In this document: piece by piece, positions 14,977-22,994 of the stretch
Layout of the letters: each line of letters starts with the position of its first letter
Position numbering within the stretch: position 1 is the stretch's first letter
From: JASMTM01 sp046483075
GTDB taxonomy: Bacteria > Thermotogota > Thermotogae > Petrotogales > Kosmotogaceae
Length of the DNA: 35,737 bases
Direction: 5' to 3'
NCBI GenBank assembly: GCA_046483075.1
Contig: JAWODV010000082.1
Coordinates: forward strand, 1 to 35,737
The notes under the pieces: generated by a model
Databases searched by the model: none
What the model was told of the DNA's origin: nothing
What the model saw: the letters and a program-made list of their open reading frames with translations, nothing else
Program-made: the position numbers and the translations under genes

Positions 14977-15891
14977 TTACTTTATAAATCCATTTTCTCT
15001 TAAGTAATCAGATGCAACTTCCGAAGCAGGCAAACCCTGGATTGCGATTTTTGCGTTAAGCGATTGCAAGATTTCTAGTGATAGTGTTTCAAAAACAGGG
15101 TTTAGTAATTCTTCAATTTCTGGATATTTAAGGAATACATCCTCTCTCACCAGAGGAGCCGGACGATAAACAGGTTGCACATTTTTTGTATCTTCCAGAA
15201 TAATCAAGCCCAGACTGGAAAGCGCGCCATCCGTTCCATAAGCCATGGCAAAATTAACGCCATCTGTACCCAGGGCAGCTGCTCTTTCTGTTTGAGCTGT
15301 GTTTCCTCCTGAAAAGGTTAGAAGCTGGTTGTCCTTTAAAGTAAAACCATAAGCATTTTGAAAAGCTGGCAGGGCATCTTCTCTGTTCACAAACTCTTCA
15401 GAACAAGCAAGCTTGACCCTTCCACCTTCATTTACATACTCTGCGAAGTCTTCAAGTGTATAGATATTTTCTTTTTCAGCTAGTTCCTTCCTTGTTGAAA
15501 TCGCCCATGTATTATTTGCAGACGCTGGTTTTAGCCAGACAAGTCCATTTTTCTCTCTGTCCAGATATTTAACCACTTCATAGCCTAGTTCGCCATTTTT
15601 CCATATAATTGGATCGATATTATCAAAGAAAAAGCCACCGTTTCCCGTATATTCAGGATAAATATCGATCTCACCTGCTATTATCGATTGCCTTATTATA
15701 GGTGTTGTTCCGAATTCAGTTTTATCAATTACTTCAAAATCATTATTTCTGAGCATCAAAACAATCATCTGACCGAGAAGAGCTCCCTCTGTATCAATTT
15801 TGGACGCCACTGTTATGGGACCTCTTTGAGCACCAAAAGCTGTAACCAACAAAACCATTGCCAGTAATATAAGAATAATACTCTTCTTCAT
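14977..15891 (-). CDS. osmF: Osmoprotectant-binding protein, OsmF/YehZ type
   Basis: Substrate-binding protein of 304 residues, exported and binding a quaternary-amine osmoprotectant such as glycine betaine or choline (substrate inferred). The signal peptide is KKSIILILLAMVLLVTAFGA. The mature part matches OsmF through most of its length: VASKIDTEGALLGQM, FGTTPIIRQSIIAGEIDIYPEYTGNGGFFF, PASANNTWAIS, EDALPAFQNAYGF and VNFAMAYGTDGALSSLG (each a short conserved block). I place the start at ATG 15891, seven bases after GGGGAG; the GTG at 15900 overlaps that ribosome site. First gene of the osmF-yehY-yehW set. Confidence 0.92.
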   Translation of the reverse strand: MKKSIILILLAMVLLVTAFGAQRGPITVASKIDTEGALLGQMIVLMLRNNDFEVIDKTEFGTTPIIRQSIIAGEIDIYPEYTGNGGFFFDNIDPIIWKNGELGYEVVKYLDREKNGLVWLKPASANNTWAISTRKELAEKENIYTLEDFAEYVNEGGRVKLACSEEFVNREDALPAFQNAYGFTLKDNQLLTFSGGNTAQTERAAALGTDGVNFAMAYGTDGALSSLGLIILEDTKNVQPVYRPAPLVREDVFLKYPEIEELLNPVFETLSLEILQSLNAKIAIQGLPASEVASDYLRENGFIK

Positions 15892-15946
15892 TTCGCTCAC
15901 TCCCCGTATTAAGATTTTTAGAAGCTTTCAACAAAATGTTACGTTT

Positions 15947-16933
15947 TCAAAGTTCAATCCAGCTTTTTCTTTCAGCTGATTCAAATAGAGCATCTATTAC
16001 TCTGGCATTCCCCAGAGAATCTTTTTCAGTAATTGGTAAAGATTTTTTCTCAGAAATTGCTTTAGCAAATTCTTCAAATTCCAGTTTGTATTGATCTTCA
16101 GGATTGGTAAGTATTGTCCTTCTTCCAATACCCGTTTCAACCGTTATTTCTCCAGGAATATCTGGATACATATTAAAGGGCACTTTTATTGAAATAACAC
16201 CGCCGGTTCCAAAAACACTCACATTTTGATATGGAAAAGCCTGAGTTGAAATGGTAAACATTGCTCTCTTTGATCCAAAGTCAAGAATGCCCGAATTGAG
16301 CATATCTATCTTCCACTCTGGATCCCTATTCAACTCACATATTACCTTCTTTGGTTCTTCATCCATCAAGTAACGCGCTGATGAAACTGCATATACCCCG
16401 ATATCGTACAGCCCTCCACCGCCATATTCTTTGATATTTCTTATGTTTGAAGGATCTTTGTTATCGTAGGAAAACTGACAGTATATAGAACGGATCTTTC
16501 CGATTTCTCCTGACTGTACGATTTCCCACGCTCGTTTCCACTGGGGATGCAATTTGTACATAAAAGCTTCCATCAATAAAATATCTTTGGATTTTGCATA
16601 ATCAAAGGCTTCTTTGCTTTTTTCATATGACAGTGCGAGAGGTTTTTCACATATCACATGTTTTCCAGCGTCTGCTGATTTCTTTATATATTCGACATGA
16701 AGGTGATTGGGAAGGGGTATGTAAATAAAATCAACATCTTTATCTTTCAGTAATTCTTCATATGAACCATAGTGTTTACTGATACCGTGTTTATAAGCAA
16801 AATTTCTTGCTTTATCATAGTTTCTACTTGCAATGGCACAAATCTCGATTGATGAAGAATGTTTCAAAGGAAACAGGATTCTTTTAACGAAATGGCTTGA
16901 TACACCTAAAACACCAAGTTTAATCTTTTTCAT
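15947..16933 (-). CDS. Gfo/Idh/MocA family oxidoreductase
   Basis: NAD(P)-dependent sugar or cyclitol dehydrogenase of 328 residues. The N-terminal Rossmann fold starts IKLGVLGVSSHFVKRILFP, where the dinucleotide loop GxxGxxS is slightly unusual. The family marker EKPLALS follows at about residue 95, and the second domain contains GGGLYDIGVYAVSSARYL with the conserved Asp. The pattern is closest to the dimeric-dihydrodiol/glucose-fructose type. ATG 16933 is seven bases after GGGAGG; the upstream TTG is not needed. It stands alone between the osmoprotectant operon and a gap. Substrate unknown. Confidence 0.88.
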   Translation of the reverse strand: MKKIKLGVLGVSSHFVKRILFPLKHSSSIEICAIASRNYDKARNFAYKHGISKHYGSYEELLKDKDVDFIYIPLPNHLHVEYIKKSADAGKHVICEKPLALSYEKSKEAFDYAKSKDILLMEAFMYKLHPQWKRAWEIVQSGEIGKIRSIYCQFSYDNKDPSNIRNIKEYGGGGLYDIGVYAVSSARYLMDEEPKKVICELNRDPEWKIDMLNSGILDFGSKRAMFTISTQAFPYQNVSVFGTGGVISIKVPFNMYPDIPGEITVETGIGRRTILTNPEDQYKLEFEEFAKAISEKKSLPITEKDSLGNARVIDALFESAERKSWIEL

Positions 16934-17037
16934 GAACAAACCTCCCTTTAACTACAATTATATAATTTTAAAAATCAATAATGAAGGAAATCCAGCGCTT
17001 TGATTTAAAACAATATTTAAGTAATCAAAAAACTTTT

Positions 17038-17184
17038 TCAATCGTAAGCAATATTAGGCTCTTCGAATATTTCTTTGAGCACTTCAACAGCTCTTTTAGA
17101 AAACTTTTCAAAACTAAAGCCTGAATTCCCGTAGTTAAAACACTGGGTCCTAATGTAACCAATATTTTTGGTTATTATGTTTTT
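17038..17184 (-). pseudogene. Possible 3' remnant of a lost gene
   Basis: A 48-codon stretch ends in TGA (17038-17040) and reads ...TQCFNYGNSGFSFEKFSKRA then VEVLKEIFEEPNIAYD. Its amphipathic composition looks protein-like, but there is no ATG, GTG or TTG with a ribosome site, and a stop codon immediately precedes it in frame. In another frame just upstream, ATG LVRILSKFKK is open for 12 codons. A frameshifted or truncated gene is the best guess; chance cannot be excluded. The family is not recognised. Confidence 0.3.
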
Positions 17185-17233
17185 TTAAATTTTGACAGAA
17201 TTCGAACCAGCATTTTTAATATGTACATGATTA

Positions 17234-17256
17234 TTTATTAGCTAATAAAGTATAAT
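17234..17256 (+). promoter_or_regulatory. Promoter with 16-base palindrome next to -10
   Basis: TTTATTAGCTAATAAA (17234-17249) is a perfect palindrome and is followed after one base by TATAAT (17251-17256). It therefore occupies the spacer between -35 and -10 of the secreted-protein gene, a typical repressor position. No good -35 is visible, which may mean an activator is needed. Confidence 0.5.
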
Positions 17257-17291
17257 GTAATTAACTATCTCAAATGCAGGAGAGTGAAGTC

Positions 17292-17948
17292 ATGAAAAAA
17301 ATAATTGTTGTTGGTTTATTGGTTCTGTTTTCAGTCTTAGGAATTGCGCAGTTCAAATTTCTTGAACCAGATGTACTTCCCAATGGAGTGGGTAAATTTT
17401 CGATAGGTTTCGACACTTTTATGAGATACGGCATACTAGATATAGTTGAAGTTGGACTTTCACCATTACCGTATATCAAATTTGGTATGCAATTCAGTGA
17501 TTTTTGGGCATCGGCAGGTTATGGTTATTTTCCCAGTTTTGCCAATTTCTACGAAAGCAATACAATATTTGCCGGTGCTGGGTATTATCCTGAAAGCTTT
17601 TCTGTAAGTATAAACGGTATGTATTCCGAAAACGAAGAATGGTCTTATGAAACCATGGATGCAACTTTAACTGAGGTTAAGAGTTTTGCTGTTGTTGGAA
17701 GAATTATTGTTGAAAATAGTAAGAAAAACGGTGATATGACACTTAGTGGTGGGTACTCATTAGATTTGAATAATACCGAAAATTCGGGTTTTGTTAGTTT
17801 TGATGTTGGAAGTACTTTTGAATGGGACTGGTGGATTTTTAGAAGTATCTATATTTACGGTGGTCTTGGAGTTAATTTCCCCTTCCAAGATCTGAGAAGC
17901 ATTTTCATACTCGGGGGTTTAGAAGGTAGATTCCAGTTTTTTAAGTAA
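17292..17948 (+). CDS. Secreted beta-rich protein, possible outer-membrane barrel
   Basis: Exported protein of 218 residues with no recognised family. Signal peptide about 1-19 (MKKIIVVGLLVLFSVLGIAQ). The mature part alternates polar and aromatic residues in short strands broken by GYGY, AGAGYYP and GGYSL turns. It ends in RFQFFK, with an aromatic near the C-terminus as in many outer-membrane barrels. The strands would make eight to ten passes, which fits a small barrel, but this is inference. The start is ATG 17292 after GGAGAG; an in-frame ATG at 17274 overlaps no ribosome site. MntP follows 54 bases downstream, possibly in the same transcript. Confidence 0.7.
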   Translation: MKKIIVVGLLVLFSVLGIAQFKFLEPDVLPNGVGKFSIGFDTFMRYGILDIVEVGLSPLPYIKFGMQFSDFWASAGYGYFPSFANFYESNTIFAGAGYYPESFSVSINGMYSENEEWSYETMDATLTEVKSFAVVGRIIVENSKKNGDMTLSGGYSLDLNNTENSGFVSFDVGSTFEWDWWIFRSIYIYGGLGVNFPFQDLRSIFILGGLEGRFQFFK

Positions 17949-18002
17949 TGCTTATAAATAAACTGAAATGAATCAAAGAAGAATTTAGCTAAAAGGTTTT
18001 GT

Positions 18003-18551
18003 ATGGAAATAATTGCTATAGCTATAGCGCTTGCAATGGATGCTTTTGTGGTTTCAATATGTTTAGGAATTTCAAATAAAGACATTACAGCTCAAAGGGT
18101 TTTTAATGTATCCTTGAGTTTTGGTTTTTTTCAAGCTTTCATGCCCATAATAGGCTGGTACCTTTCCTTCTCTTTTGGAAAGTACATCAAATCTTTTGAT
18201 CACTGGATAGCCTTTCTAATCCTGGCTTTCATTGGATCGAAAATGATCTTTGAAGCTCTAAAAGAACAGAACAGAAAAACAACTAAAGTAATCCTAGCAA
18301 CTATTTTGTTACTTTCCATTGCTACCTCCATCGACGCTCTTGCAGTCGGAGTAGCTTTTGCAATAATAGATCGAGCTATTTTTACCCCTGCAGTTATCAT
18401 AGGAATTGTGGCTTTTTGTTTTTCAGTTATCGGCATTAAGGGTGGAAGTTTTTTTGGTAAACACTTCAGAAAAGGCACAGAGATTTTTGGAGGGTTAATT
18501 TTGATACTTATCGGTGTCAGAATACTAATAGAACATCTGTTCCTACTTTAG
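18003..18551 (+). CDS. mntP: Manganese efflux pump MntP
   Basis: Membrane exporter of Mn2+ of 182 residues (former DUF204). The two halves each carry a conserved acidic motif in a membrane helix: ALAMDAFVVSICLGI near the N-terminus and ATSIDALAVGVAFAI in the middle, with the C-terminal GIKGGSFFGK and GGLILILIGVRI also typical. Six hydrophobic segments are visible. The ATG follows AAAGG. No yybP-ykoY riboswitch can fit in the 54-base gap upstream. The 3' end overlaps the convergent C_GCAxxG_C_C gene by four bases. Confidence 0.9.
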   Translation: MEIIAIAIALAMDAFVVSICLGISNKDITAQRVFNVSLSFGFFQAFMPIIGWYLSFSFGKYIKSFDHWIAFLILAFIGSKMIFEALKEQNRKTTKVILATILLLSIATSIDALAVGVAFAIIDRAIFTPAVIIGIVAFCFSVIGIKGGSFFGKHFRKGTEIFGGLILILIGVRILIEHLFLL

Positions 18552-18958
18552 AAGCTTTTGTATTGATCTATCGTCTTCTCCAGGTTTTCAGCAGCTGCTT
18601 GTATTATTTTCTCACATCCAATGGTCTCATCATGATATCTATCTCTCAATTCCGAACAAATAATCGTACCCATTTCCTCTTCGAAACTTTTTAAAAAGCT
18701 ATTCACCATAACCTCAACTGTATCACTTTCATGTTGATACTCATTAATAAATAACAACCCTATCATTGATATCGATCCTGTTAGAGCTCCACAAACGCTT
18801 TCTATCTGCATTCCCCCTCCAAAAGGTCCCAGGGCTTTTAATGTTTGAGGTTTAAGATTAATAATGTATCTTTCACTTCCTGCCAACAAAATGATTTCAG
18901 CACAATTGTATTCCATATTCGAATACCTATAAATTCTGATTGCTATATTATCAAGCAA
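18548..18958 (-). CDS. C_GCAxxG_C_C family protein
   Basis: Small protein of 136 residues from a redox-type family of unknown function. The conserved cysteine pattern is visible: YNCAE near the N-terminus, then FGGGMQIESVCGALTGSI, IICSELRDRYHDE and IGCEKIIQAAA. The four cysteines in these motifs suggest metal or disulfide chemistry. I follow TTG 18958, which has GAGGGG eight bases upstream; ATG 18916 (MEYNCAEI) is an alternative without a good ribosome site. Divergent from mgtC and convergent with mntP. Confidence 0.8.
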   Translation of the reverse strand: MLDNIAIRIYRYSNMEYNCAEIILLAGSERYIINLKPQTLKALGPFGGGMQIESVCGALTGSISMIGLLFINEYQHESDTVEVMVNSFLKSFEEEMGTIICSELRDRYHDETIGCEKIIQAAAENLEKTIDQYKSF

Positions 18959-19065
18959 ATAATCAACCCCTCAATTCCTTTTATATTTTACAAGACTGTA
19001 AGGGTATAATTTTAAGTATATTATCTCATATTACTTAATAACGATATTATAGGAGGTCGAAATAT

Positions 19066-19719
19066 ATGGAATATATGGAAACCCTTGAGTTTGTTCTTCG
19101 TATGGTGGCTGCAACATTTGCCGGAGCATTAATTGGTTACACAAGAGAAAGAATTCAAAAACCTGCAGGGTTAAGAACGCATGCATTGATTTCAGTGGGT
19201 TCTGCTTTTCTTACACAGTTGTCTATGGGAGTTTTTTTCACAGGAGAAGTTGGAGACCCCGGCAGGGTAACTGCTCAAATTGTCTCCGGTATTGGTTTTC
19301 TTGGTGCCGGAACGATTTTAAAAAAAGGCTTTTCTGTAAAAGGATTGACAACAGCTGCAACACTCTGGGTAACAGCATCAGTAGGTATAGGCTTTGGTGC
19401 AGGCCAATATCTTCTAGCTAGTGTTGTAACAGGTTTCGTTTTGTTTATTGTGGTTATTTTTAGAAGACTTGAGTTTTTTGCACTATCTTCTAAGAAAGAG
19501 AAAATAGTTATCGCAACAGAGAACAATCGTAAAATGGTTGGGAAAGTTTCAAAATGGCTGGATAAAATGGATATTTCTATTTACACGCTTGAGGTTGAAT
19601 CGGAAGAAGATGAGATGTCTATAGTTCTAATTATGAGCCATGAAGATGCCCAAAAATTGCAGGATAATCTCTCCGGTTTAACAGAAATCTCGGGGGTAAT
19701 ATCTGTCGATTTGGAATAG
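19066..19719 (+). CDS. MgtC/SapB family membrane protein
   Basis: Membrane protein of 217 residues. Family members modulate Mg2+ homeostasis or F-type ATPase in intracellular pathogens; in environmental bacteria the role is unclear. Four to five membrane segments fill about 1-140. Conserved motifs are GALIGYTRERIQKPAGLRTH, GIGFLGAGTI and VKGLTTAATLWVTASVG. The C-terminal part (about 150-217) is a soluble ACT-like domain. The ATG has GGAGGTC upstream, and a -10 TATAAT is at 19005-19010 with a weak -35. Confidence 0.9.
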   Translation: MEYMETLEFVLRMVAATFAGALIGYTRERIQKPAGLRTHALISVGSAFLTQLSMGVFFTGEVGDPGRVTAQIVSGIGFLGAGTILKKGFSVKGLTTAATLWVTASVGIGFGAGQYLLASVVTGFVLFIVVIFRRLEFFALSSKKEKIVIATENNRKMVGKVSKWLDKMDISIYTLEVESEEDEMSIVLIMSHEDAQKLQDNLSGLTEISGVISVDLE

Positions 19720-19748
19720 GTTAACTGTACAAAGTAACTATTTTCCAA
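19711..19748. terminator. Weak two-way terminator candidate
   Basis: TTGGAATAGGTTA (19711-19723) pairs imperfectly with TAACTATTTTCCAA (19735-19748) between the converging mgtC and M24 genes. There is no clean T-tract outside the stem. Confidence 0.3.
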
Positions 19749-20853
19749 CAATCATAATATCCGGACGACGGATTATTTTGCCATTTATATTGAAATCTAT
19801 GCAGGGCCATTCACTTTCATTAGGATAAGAAATTATTTCATTATCGTTTTTTTCAATTATGACGGTATCTTCCGATTTTGTTCCTGTTATTGTTGGATTC
19901 CAGGCTACTGCATTATTTATTGCAAGCTCATAGTTTTCTTTTGGTGTGGCTTTAATTTCTCTTGGATTATAACCTGCCAGTCCTCCCTGATGATGAAGTT
20001 TCCATTCATCATTTTTGCCTACTTTACTGTAAGCAGAAATAATATCCCTAAAGACTTCATTGAGTTTTCTTCCCGATCTTGAACCGGCAATAGCAACAGA
20101 ATCAACGTAACAATTATTTCTATGCTGTTTGACGATTTTCTCGACATTTTCGAATAATATACTTCTTGTAGTTGAGAGGACAAGCCCCTTATATCTTGCA
20201 CAGATACTCACAAATACTTTTTTCTCGACGGAGATATTCCTTGACAGATTATGCCTATAAAGGCTTGCACTTTCTTTTCCAAAGACTATTGTTAACAAAG
20301 GCTCTATTCCTTCACTTGCAAGTCGCGAATAGATCTTCCCTTGAATTTCCAGTTCAGTCATTACAGGCGTTAACATTTGCATTACTTCGTATAAAACCTT
20401 ATCGCATGTTTTCCCTAACCATTTGTAATTATTAATCTCAACTTCTGAAAGGATATATCTAAAAGGAGAAATTTTTTCATATACGTTGTTTGTTCCATAA
20501 AGTCCGGAATCTGAAATCAGATAATTATTAGACGTGATTTCGTTCAAAGCATTGTATTCACTTTCCCACCAATTATATACAACAACTTCAAAAAAATCTT
20601 GTAATTCTTCAGGTATTTCTTCATTAATTATTCGACCTTTTTCAATATTATCTACTAATAAATATAGCCTATCAGGAGTAATGAGAATCGATGCAACACT
20701 TTCTTTCATATCAAGAGTAATATGACCTCTTGCACCGAAGGTTAACCAGGAGAAGTTATCTGTTCTGCTTATTAGTAGTGCTTTTGATCTTTCTTTCAAG
20801 ATTAATTCTCTTAATTGTTTTATTCGTTTTATGAAGTTTTTCTTTATGTCCAT
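19738..20853 (-). CDS. M24-fold protein lacking most metal ligands
   Basis: Protein of 371 residues with the creatinase/prolidase layout: N-terminal domain about 1-150 and C-terminal pita-bread domain about 160-371. True M24 peptidases bind two metals through Asp, Asp, His, Glu, Glu. Here the first Asp region is SICARYKGLVLSTTRSILF with neither Asp; the His is kept in KLHHQGGLAGYNPREI; the next Glu (usually in VEPG) is Asn in AVAWNPTITG; and the last Glu is kept in KSEDTVII. So it is unlikely to be a normal dinuclear peptidase. HHQGGLAGY and WNPTITGTKSEDT look like conserved blocks of a non-standard M24 subgroup rather than random decay (from memory). Activity unknown; it may resemble metal-free creatinase. 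Confidence 0.75.
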   Translation of the reverse strand: MDIKKNFIKRIKQLRELILKERSKALLISRTDNFSWLTFGARGHITLDMKESVASILITPDRLYLLVDNIEKGRIINEEIPEELQDFFEVVVYNWWESEYNALNEITSNNYLISDSGLYGTNNVYEKISPFRYILSEVEINNYKWLGKTCDKVLYEVMQMLTPVMTELEIQGKIYSRLASEGIEPLLTIVFGKESASLYRHNLSRNISVEKKVFVSICARYKGLVLSTTRSILFENVEKIVKQHRNNCYVDSVAIAGSRSGRKLNEVFRDIISAYSKVGKNDEWKLHHQGGLAGYNPREIKATPKENYELAINNAVAWNPTITGTKSEDTVIIEKNDNEIISYPNESEWPCIDFNINGKIIRRPDIMIVGK

Positions 20854-20891
20854 AATTCATACCCCTTTCTTTCAGTATTATTATACTCTTA

Positions 20892-20918
20892 AAGAAAAAG
20901 TGACGATTTCTCGCCACT
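20892..20918 (-). terminator. Terminator of the carbohydrate operon
   Basis: On the minus strand, AGTGGCGA pairs with TCGTCACT (one G-U pair, 20899-20918) with a GAAA loop, followed by TTTTCTTT. It lies about 40 bases past the GH130 stop. Confidence 0.7.
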
Positions 20919-20959
20919 CAAATGATATAGAAAAAGGAGGAATTTTGTGAAATAGCTTA

Positions 20960-21943
20960 TTAATAACTGTTTGAACCAATAAAATCCATCAATTCATTGA
21001 ACTTTGTGAAGGCGATACATGTTACCGTATCCGCTCCCCCATAGTAAATAGCTATTCTGTCCGATGGGGGATCAAAGAGCGCTGCACAGGGGAACACGAC
21101 ATTTGGTACATCTCCCACGCATTCATAATGTTCTCTTGGATTAAGAAGGTAAGGTTTTGTTCTATATATAACTTTCCAGGGTTTCTCCAGGTCAAGTAGC
21201 GCAGCACCAAAGCTATATACAAATCCATTGCAAGAAGTAATTACTCCATGATAAAAAATAAGCCAACCTTCTGTCGTTTCAATGGGTGTTGGACCGGCAC
21301 CTATCTTCGTTGATTGCCATCCTTCAACAGGTGACATAACATGTCTGTGACATCCCCAGTGAACAAGATCAGGACTTTCACTATAAAAAATATCTCCAAA
21401 GGGTGTGTGCCCTGTGTCACTTGGTCTACTTAGCATTGCATATTTATTGTTTATTTTTTTCGGAAAAAGAACTCCATTTCTGTTATATGGTAAAAAGGCA
21501 TTTTCTTTTTGATAAAATTGTTTAAAATCCTTTGTATAACCAACGCCAATGGTCGGACCATGATACCCATTACACCAGGTTATGTAATATCTATCCTCCA
21601 GCCAGCAAACGCGTGGATCATACCCATACGCGAATTCACCAATTTCGTTATCTTCAGCAACAAAATGGATCCGTTCCTGTTCAATTTCCCAATTAACACC
21701 ATTTTTGCTTATACCGGAATGAATCAGCATATCTCTGGCCGTATTGTCGCATCTAAAAATCCCCGCAAAACCATCATTAAATGGAACTACAGCACTATTG
21801 AAAATACTGTTGGCATTTTTTACGGCTTCTCTTGTTATTATCGGATTTTTTGAGTGACGCCACATAATTTCTAATGAACCTTCTGGTCTGTTTTCCCAGG
21901 GTATAGTGGGCAATGGTTCACCAATCATCTTTCTTTTACTCAT
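20960..21943 (-). CDS. Glycoside hydrolase family 130 phosphorylase
   Basis: Enzyme of 327 residues, probably a beta-mannoside phosphorylase that splits beta-1,4-mannooligosaccharides with phosphate, giving mannose 1-phosphate. Family blocks are visible: FNSAVVPFNDGFAGIFRCD, YGYDPRVCWLEDRYYITWC, NRNGVLFPKKINNKYAMLSR, and VVFPCAALFDP near the C-terminus. Five-bladed propeller repeats are expected. The length and motifs fit the Thermotoga GH130 protein family (TM1225-like). It has no signal peptide, so it acts in the cytoplasm on imported sugars. It is the last gene of the operon, 46 bases after the LacI gene. The exact linkage specificity is inferred. Confidence 0.88.
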   Translation of the reverse strand: MSKRKMIGEPLPTIPWENRPEGSLEIMWRHSKNPIITREAVKNANSIFNSAVVPFNDGFAGIFRCDNTARDMLIHSGISKNGVNWEIEQERIHFVAEDNEIGEFAYGYDPRVCWLEDRYYITWCNGYHGPTIGVGYTKDFKQFYQKENAFLPYNRNGVLFPKKINNKYAMLSRPSDTGHTPFGDIFYSESPDLVHWGCHRHVMSPVEGWQSTKIGAGPTPIETTEGWLIFYHGVITSCNGFVYSFGAALLDLEKPWKVIYRTKPYLLNPREHYECVGDVPNVVFPCAALFDPPSDRIAIYYGGADTVTCIAFTKFNELMDFIGSNSY

Positions 21944-21989
21944 CCGGTGTTATCATTCCTTTCCAACAACTAATCATGTTACTTTGTAT

Positions 21990-22985
21990 CTAAAGATTTT
22001 TAACCGTTTTTCTCTCAGCAACTTTTGTTGGCAAAACAATATTTTTAAAAACACTTTTTTTGCCTGTGTTCAATCGATCAATGAGAAGTTGTGCAGCAAT
22101 CGTTCCCATTTCTGTTCTTGGCTGAAATACTGTGGTTAGTGGAGGAACAGTATAGGGAGCAAAAGGTGCATCGTCAAATCCCATAACAGATATTTCATCT
22201 GGCACTGTCAGTTTAAGTTCATTAAGTCCTCTAAGGGCTCCCATTGCAACATAATCATTACTGCAAAAAACCACTGAGAAATCCTTTAATTTACTTTTAT
22301 TTTCCAGGATTGCAGCGTAACCATGTTCTGCTTCAAAGCCCGCGGCTTGACTCATTGTTACTTCCATATCTTTATGACGTCTCACAAATTTTTTTATTCC
22401 ATGCTCCCTATCTCTAGAAGCATAAACGTTCAATGCGCCTCTAATATAGTAAACACTTCTGTGCCCTTTTTTGTACAGATACCTCAATGCGCTGTATGCA
22501 CCCATAACATTATCAATATTTACAGAATCAATTCTTACCTCTTCTAGTGGATAATCCACCGCAACTACAGGTATTCCACTTTCAATAAAACGATCTATGT
22601 AATGTTCCTCACACTTTAGTGTGCAAACCAATATCCCATCAACCTTTCTGTTAAAATACTCATCAAGGATCTCTCTTTCTCTTATTGGTTTGTCTTTCGC
22701 AAGTGCGATCATTACATCAAAATCATTGTTGAAAGAAGCTTCATATATACCTGTAATTATTTGAGGATAATGATAGGCTCTAATATTTGGAACTATAACT
22801 CCAAGTGTTTTTAACAGGGTTCCATTTTCACCAAAACGAGGTCTGGGTTTATATTCCAACTCCTTCATTGTTTTCAGAACTTTCTTGCGTGTTTCTTCTG
22901 CAACACTTTTGTTACCATTTATGACCCTCGAAACGGTGGCAATGGAAACACCTGTTTTTTCTGCAATATCCCTTACAGTTACCAT
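21990..22985 (-). CDS. LacI-family transcriptional regulator
   Basis: Sugar-responsive repressor of 331 residues. The N-terminal helix-turn-helix is VRDIAEKTGVSIATVSRVIN followed by the hinge region KKVLKTMKELEYKPRPR. The ligand domain is periplasmic-binding-protein-like, with ICLG-type features TLGVIVPNI, DGILVCTLK, VVFCSNDYVAMGALR and ISVMGFDDAPFAPYTVPPLTTV. It lies inside the operon between GH1 and GH130, nine bases after the GH1 stop, with AAGGTG overlapping that stop as ribosome site. It probably acts on the operator-like palindrome upstream of the binding-protein gene, forming feedback. The inducer is likely an imported beta-linked oligosaccharide. Confidence 0.93.
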   Translation of the reverse strand: MVTVRDIAEKTGVSIATVSRVINGNKSVAEETRKKVLKTMKELEYKPRPRFGENGTLLKTLGVIVPNIRAYHYPQIITGIYEASFNNDFDVMIALAKDKPIREREILDEYFNRKVDGILVCTLKCEEHYIDRFIESGIPVVAVDYPLEEVRIDSVNIDNVMGAYSALRYLYKKGHRSVYYIRGALNVYASRDREHGIKKFVRRHKDMEVTMSQAAGFEAEHGYAAILENKSKLKDFSVVFCSNDYVAMGALRGLNELKLTVPDEISVMGFDDAPFAPYTVPPLTTVFQPRTEMGTIAAQLLIDRLNTGKKSVFKNIVLPTKVAERKTVKNL

Positions 22986-22994
22986 AAAATCACC

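Larger units (their letters stand above)
16934..17291. other. Intergenic gap with a gene remnant and a promoter palindrome
   Basis: About 360 bases without an intact gene. It holds the ribosome site of the oxidoreductase gene (near 16940), a minus-strand coding remnant (17038-17184) and the promoter region of the secreted-protein gene (17234-17256). Nothing else stands out. Confidence 0.6.

Noticed and set aside
17949..18002. Manganese riboswitch (yybP-ykoY) before mntP
   Set aside because: The gap is only 54 bases and shows no matching paired structure.
20931..20952. AAAAAGGAGG followed by GTG AAA TAG on the plus strand, a possible mini-leader
   Set aside because: A two-codon frame facing the end of the opposite-strand GH130 gene with no downstream plus-strand gene; taken as chance.
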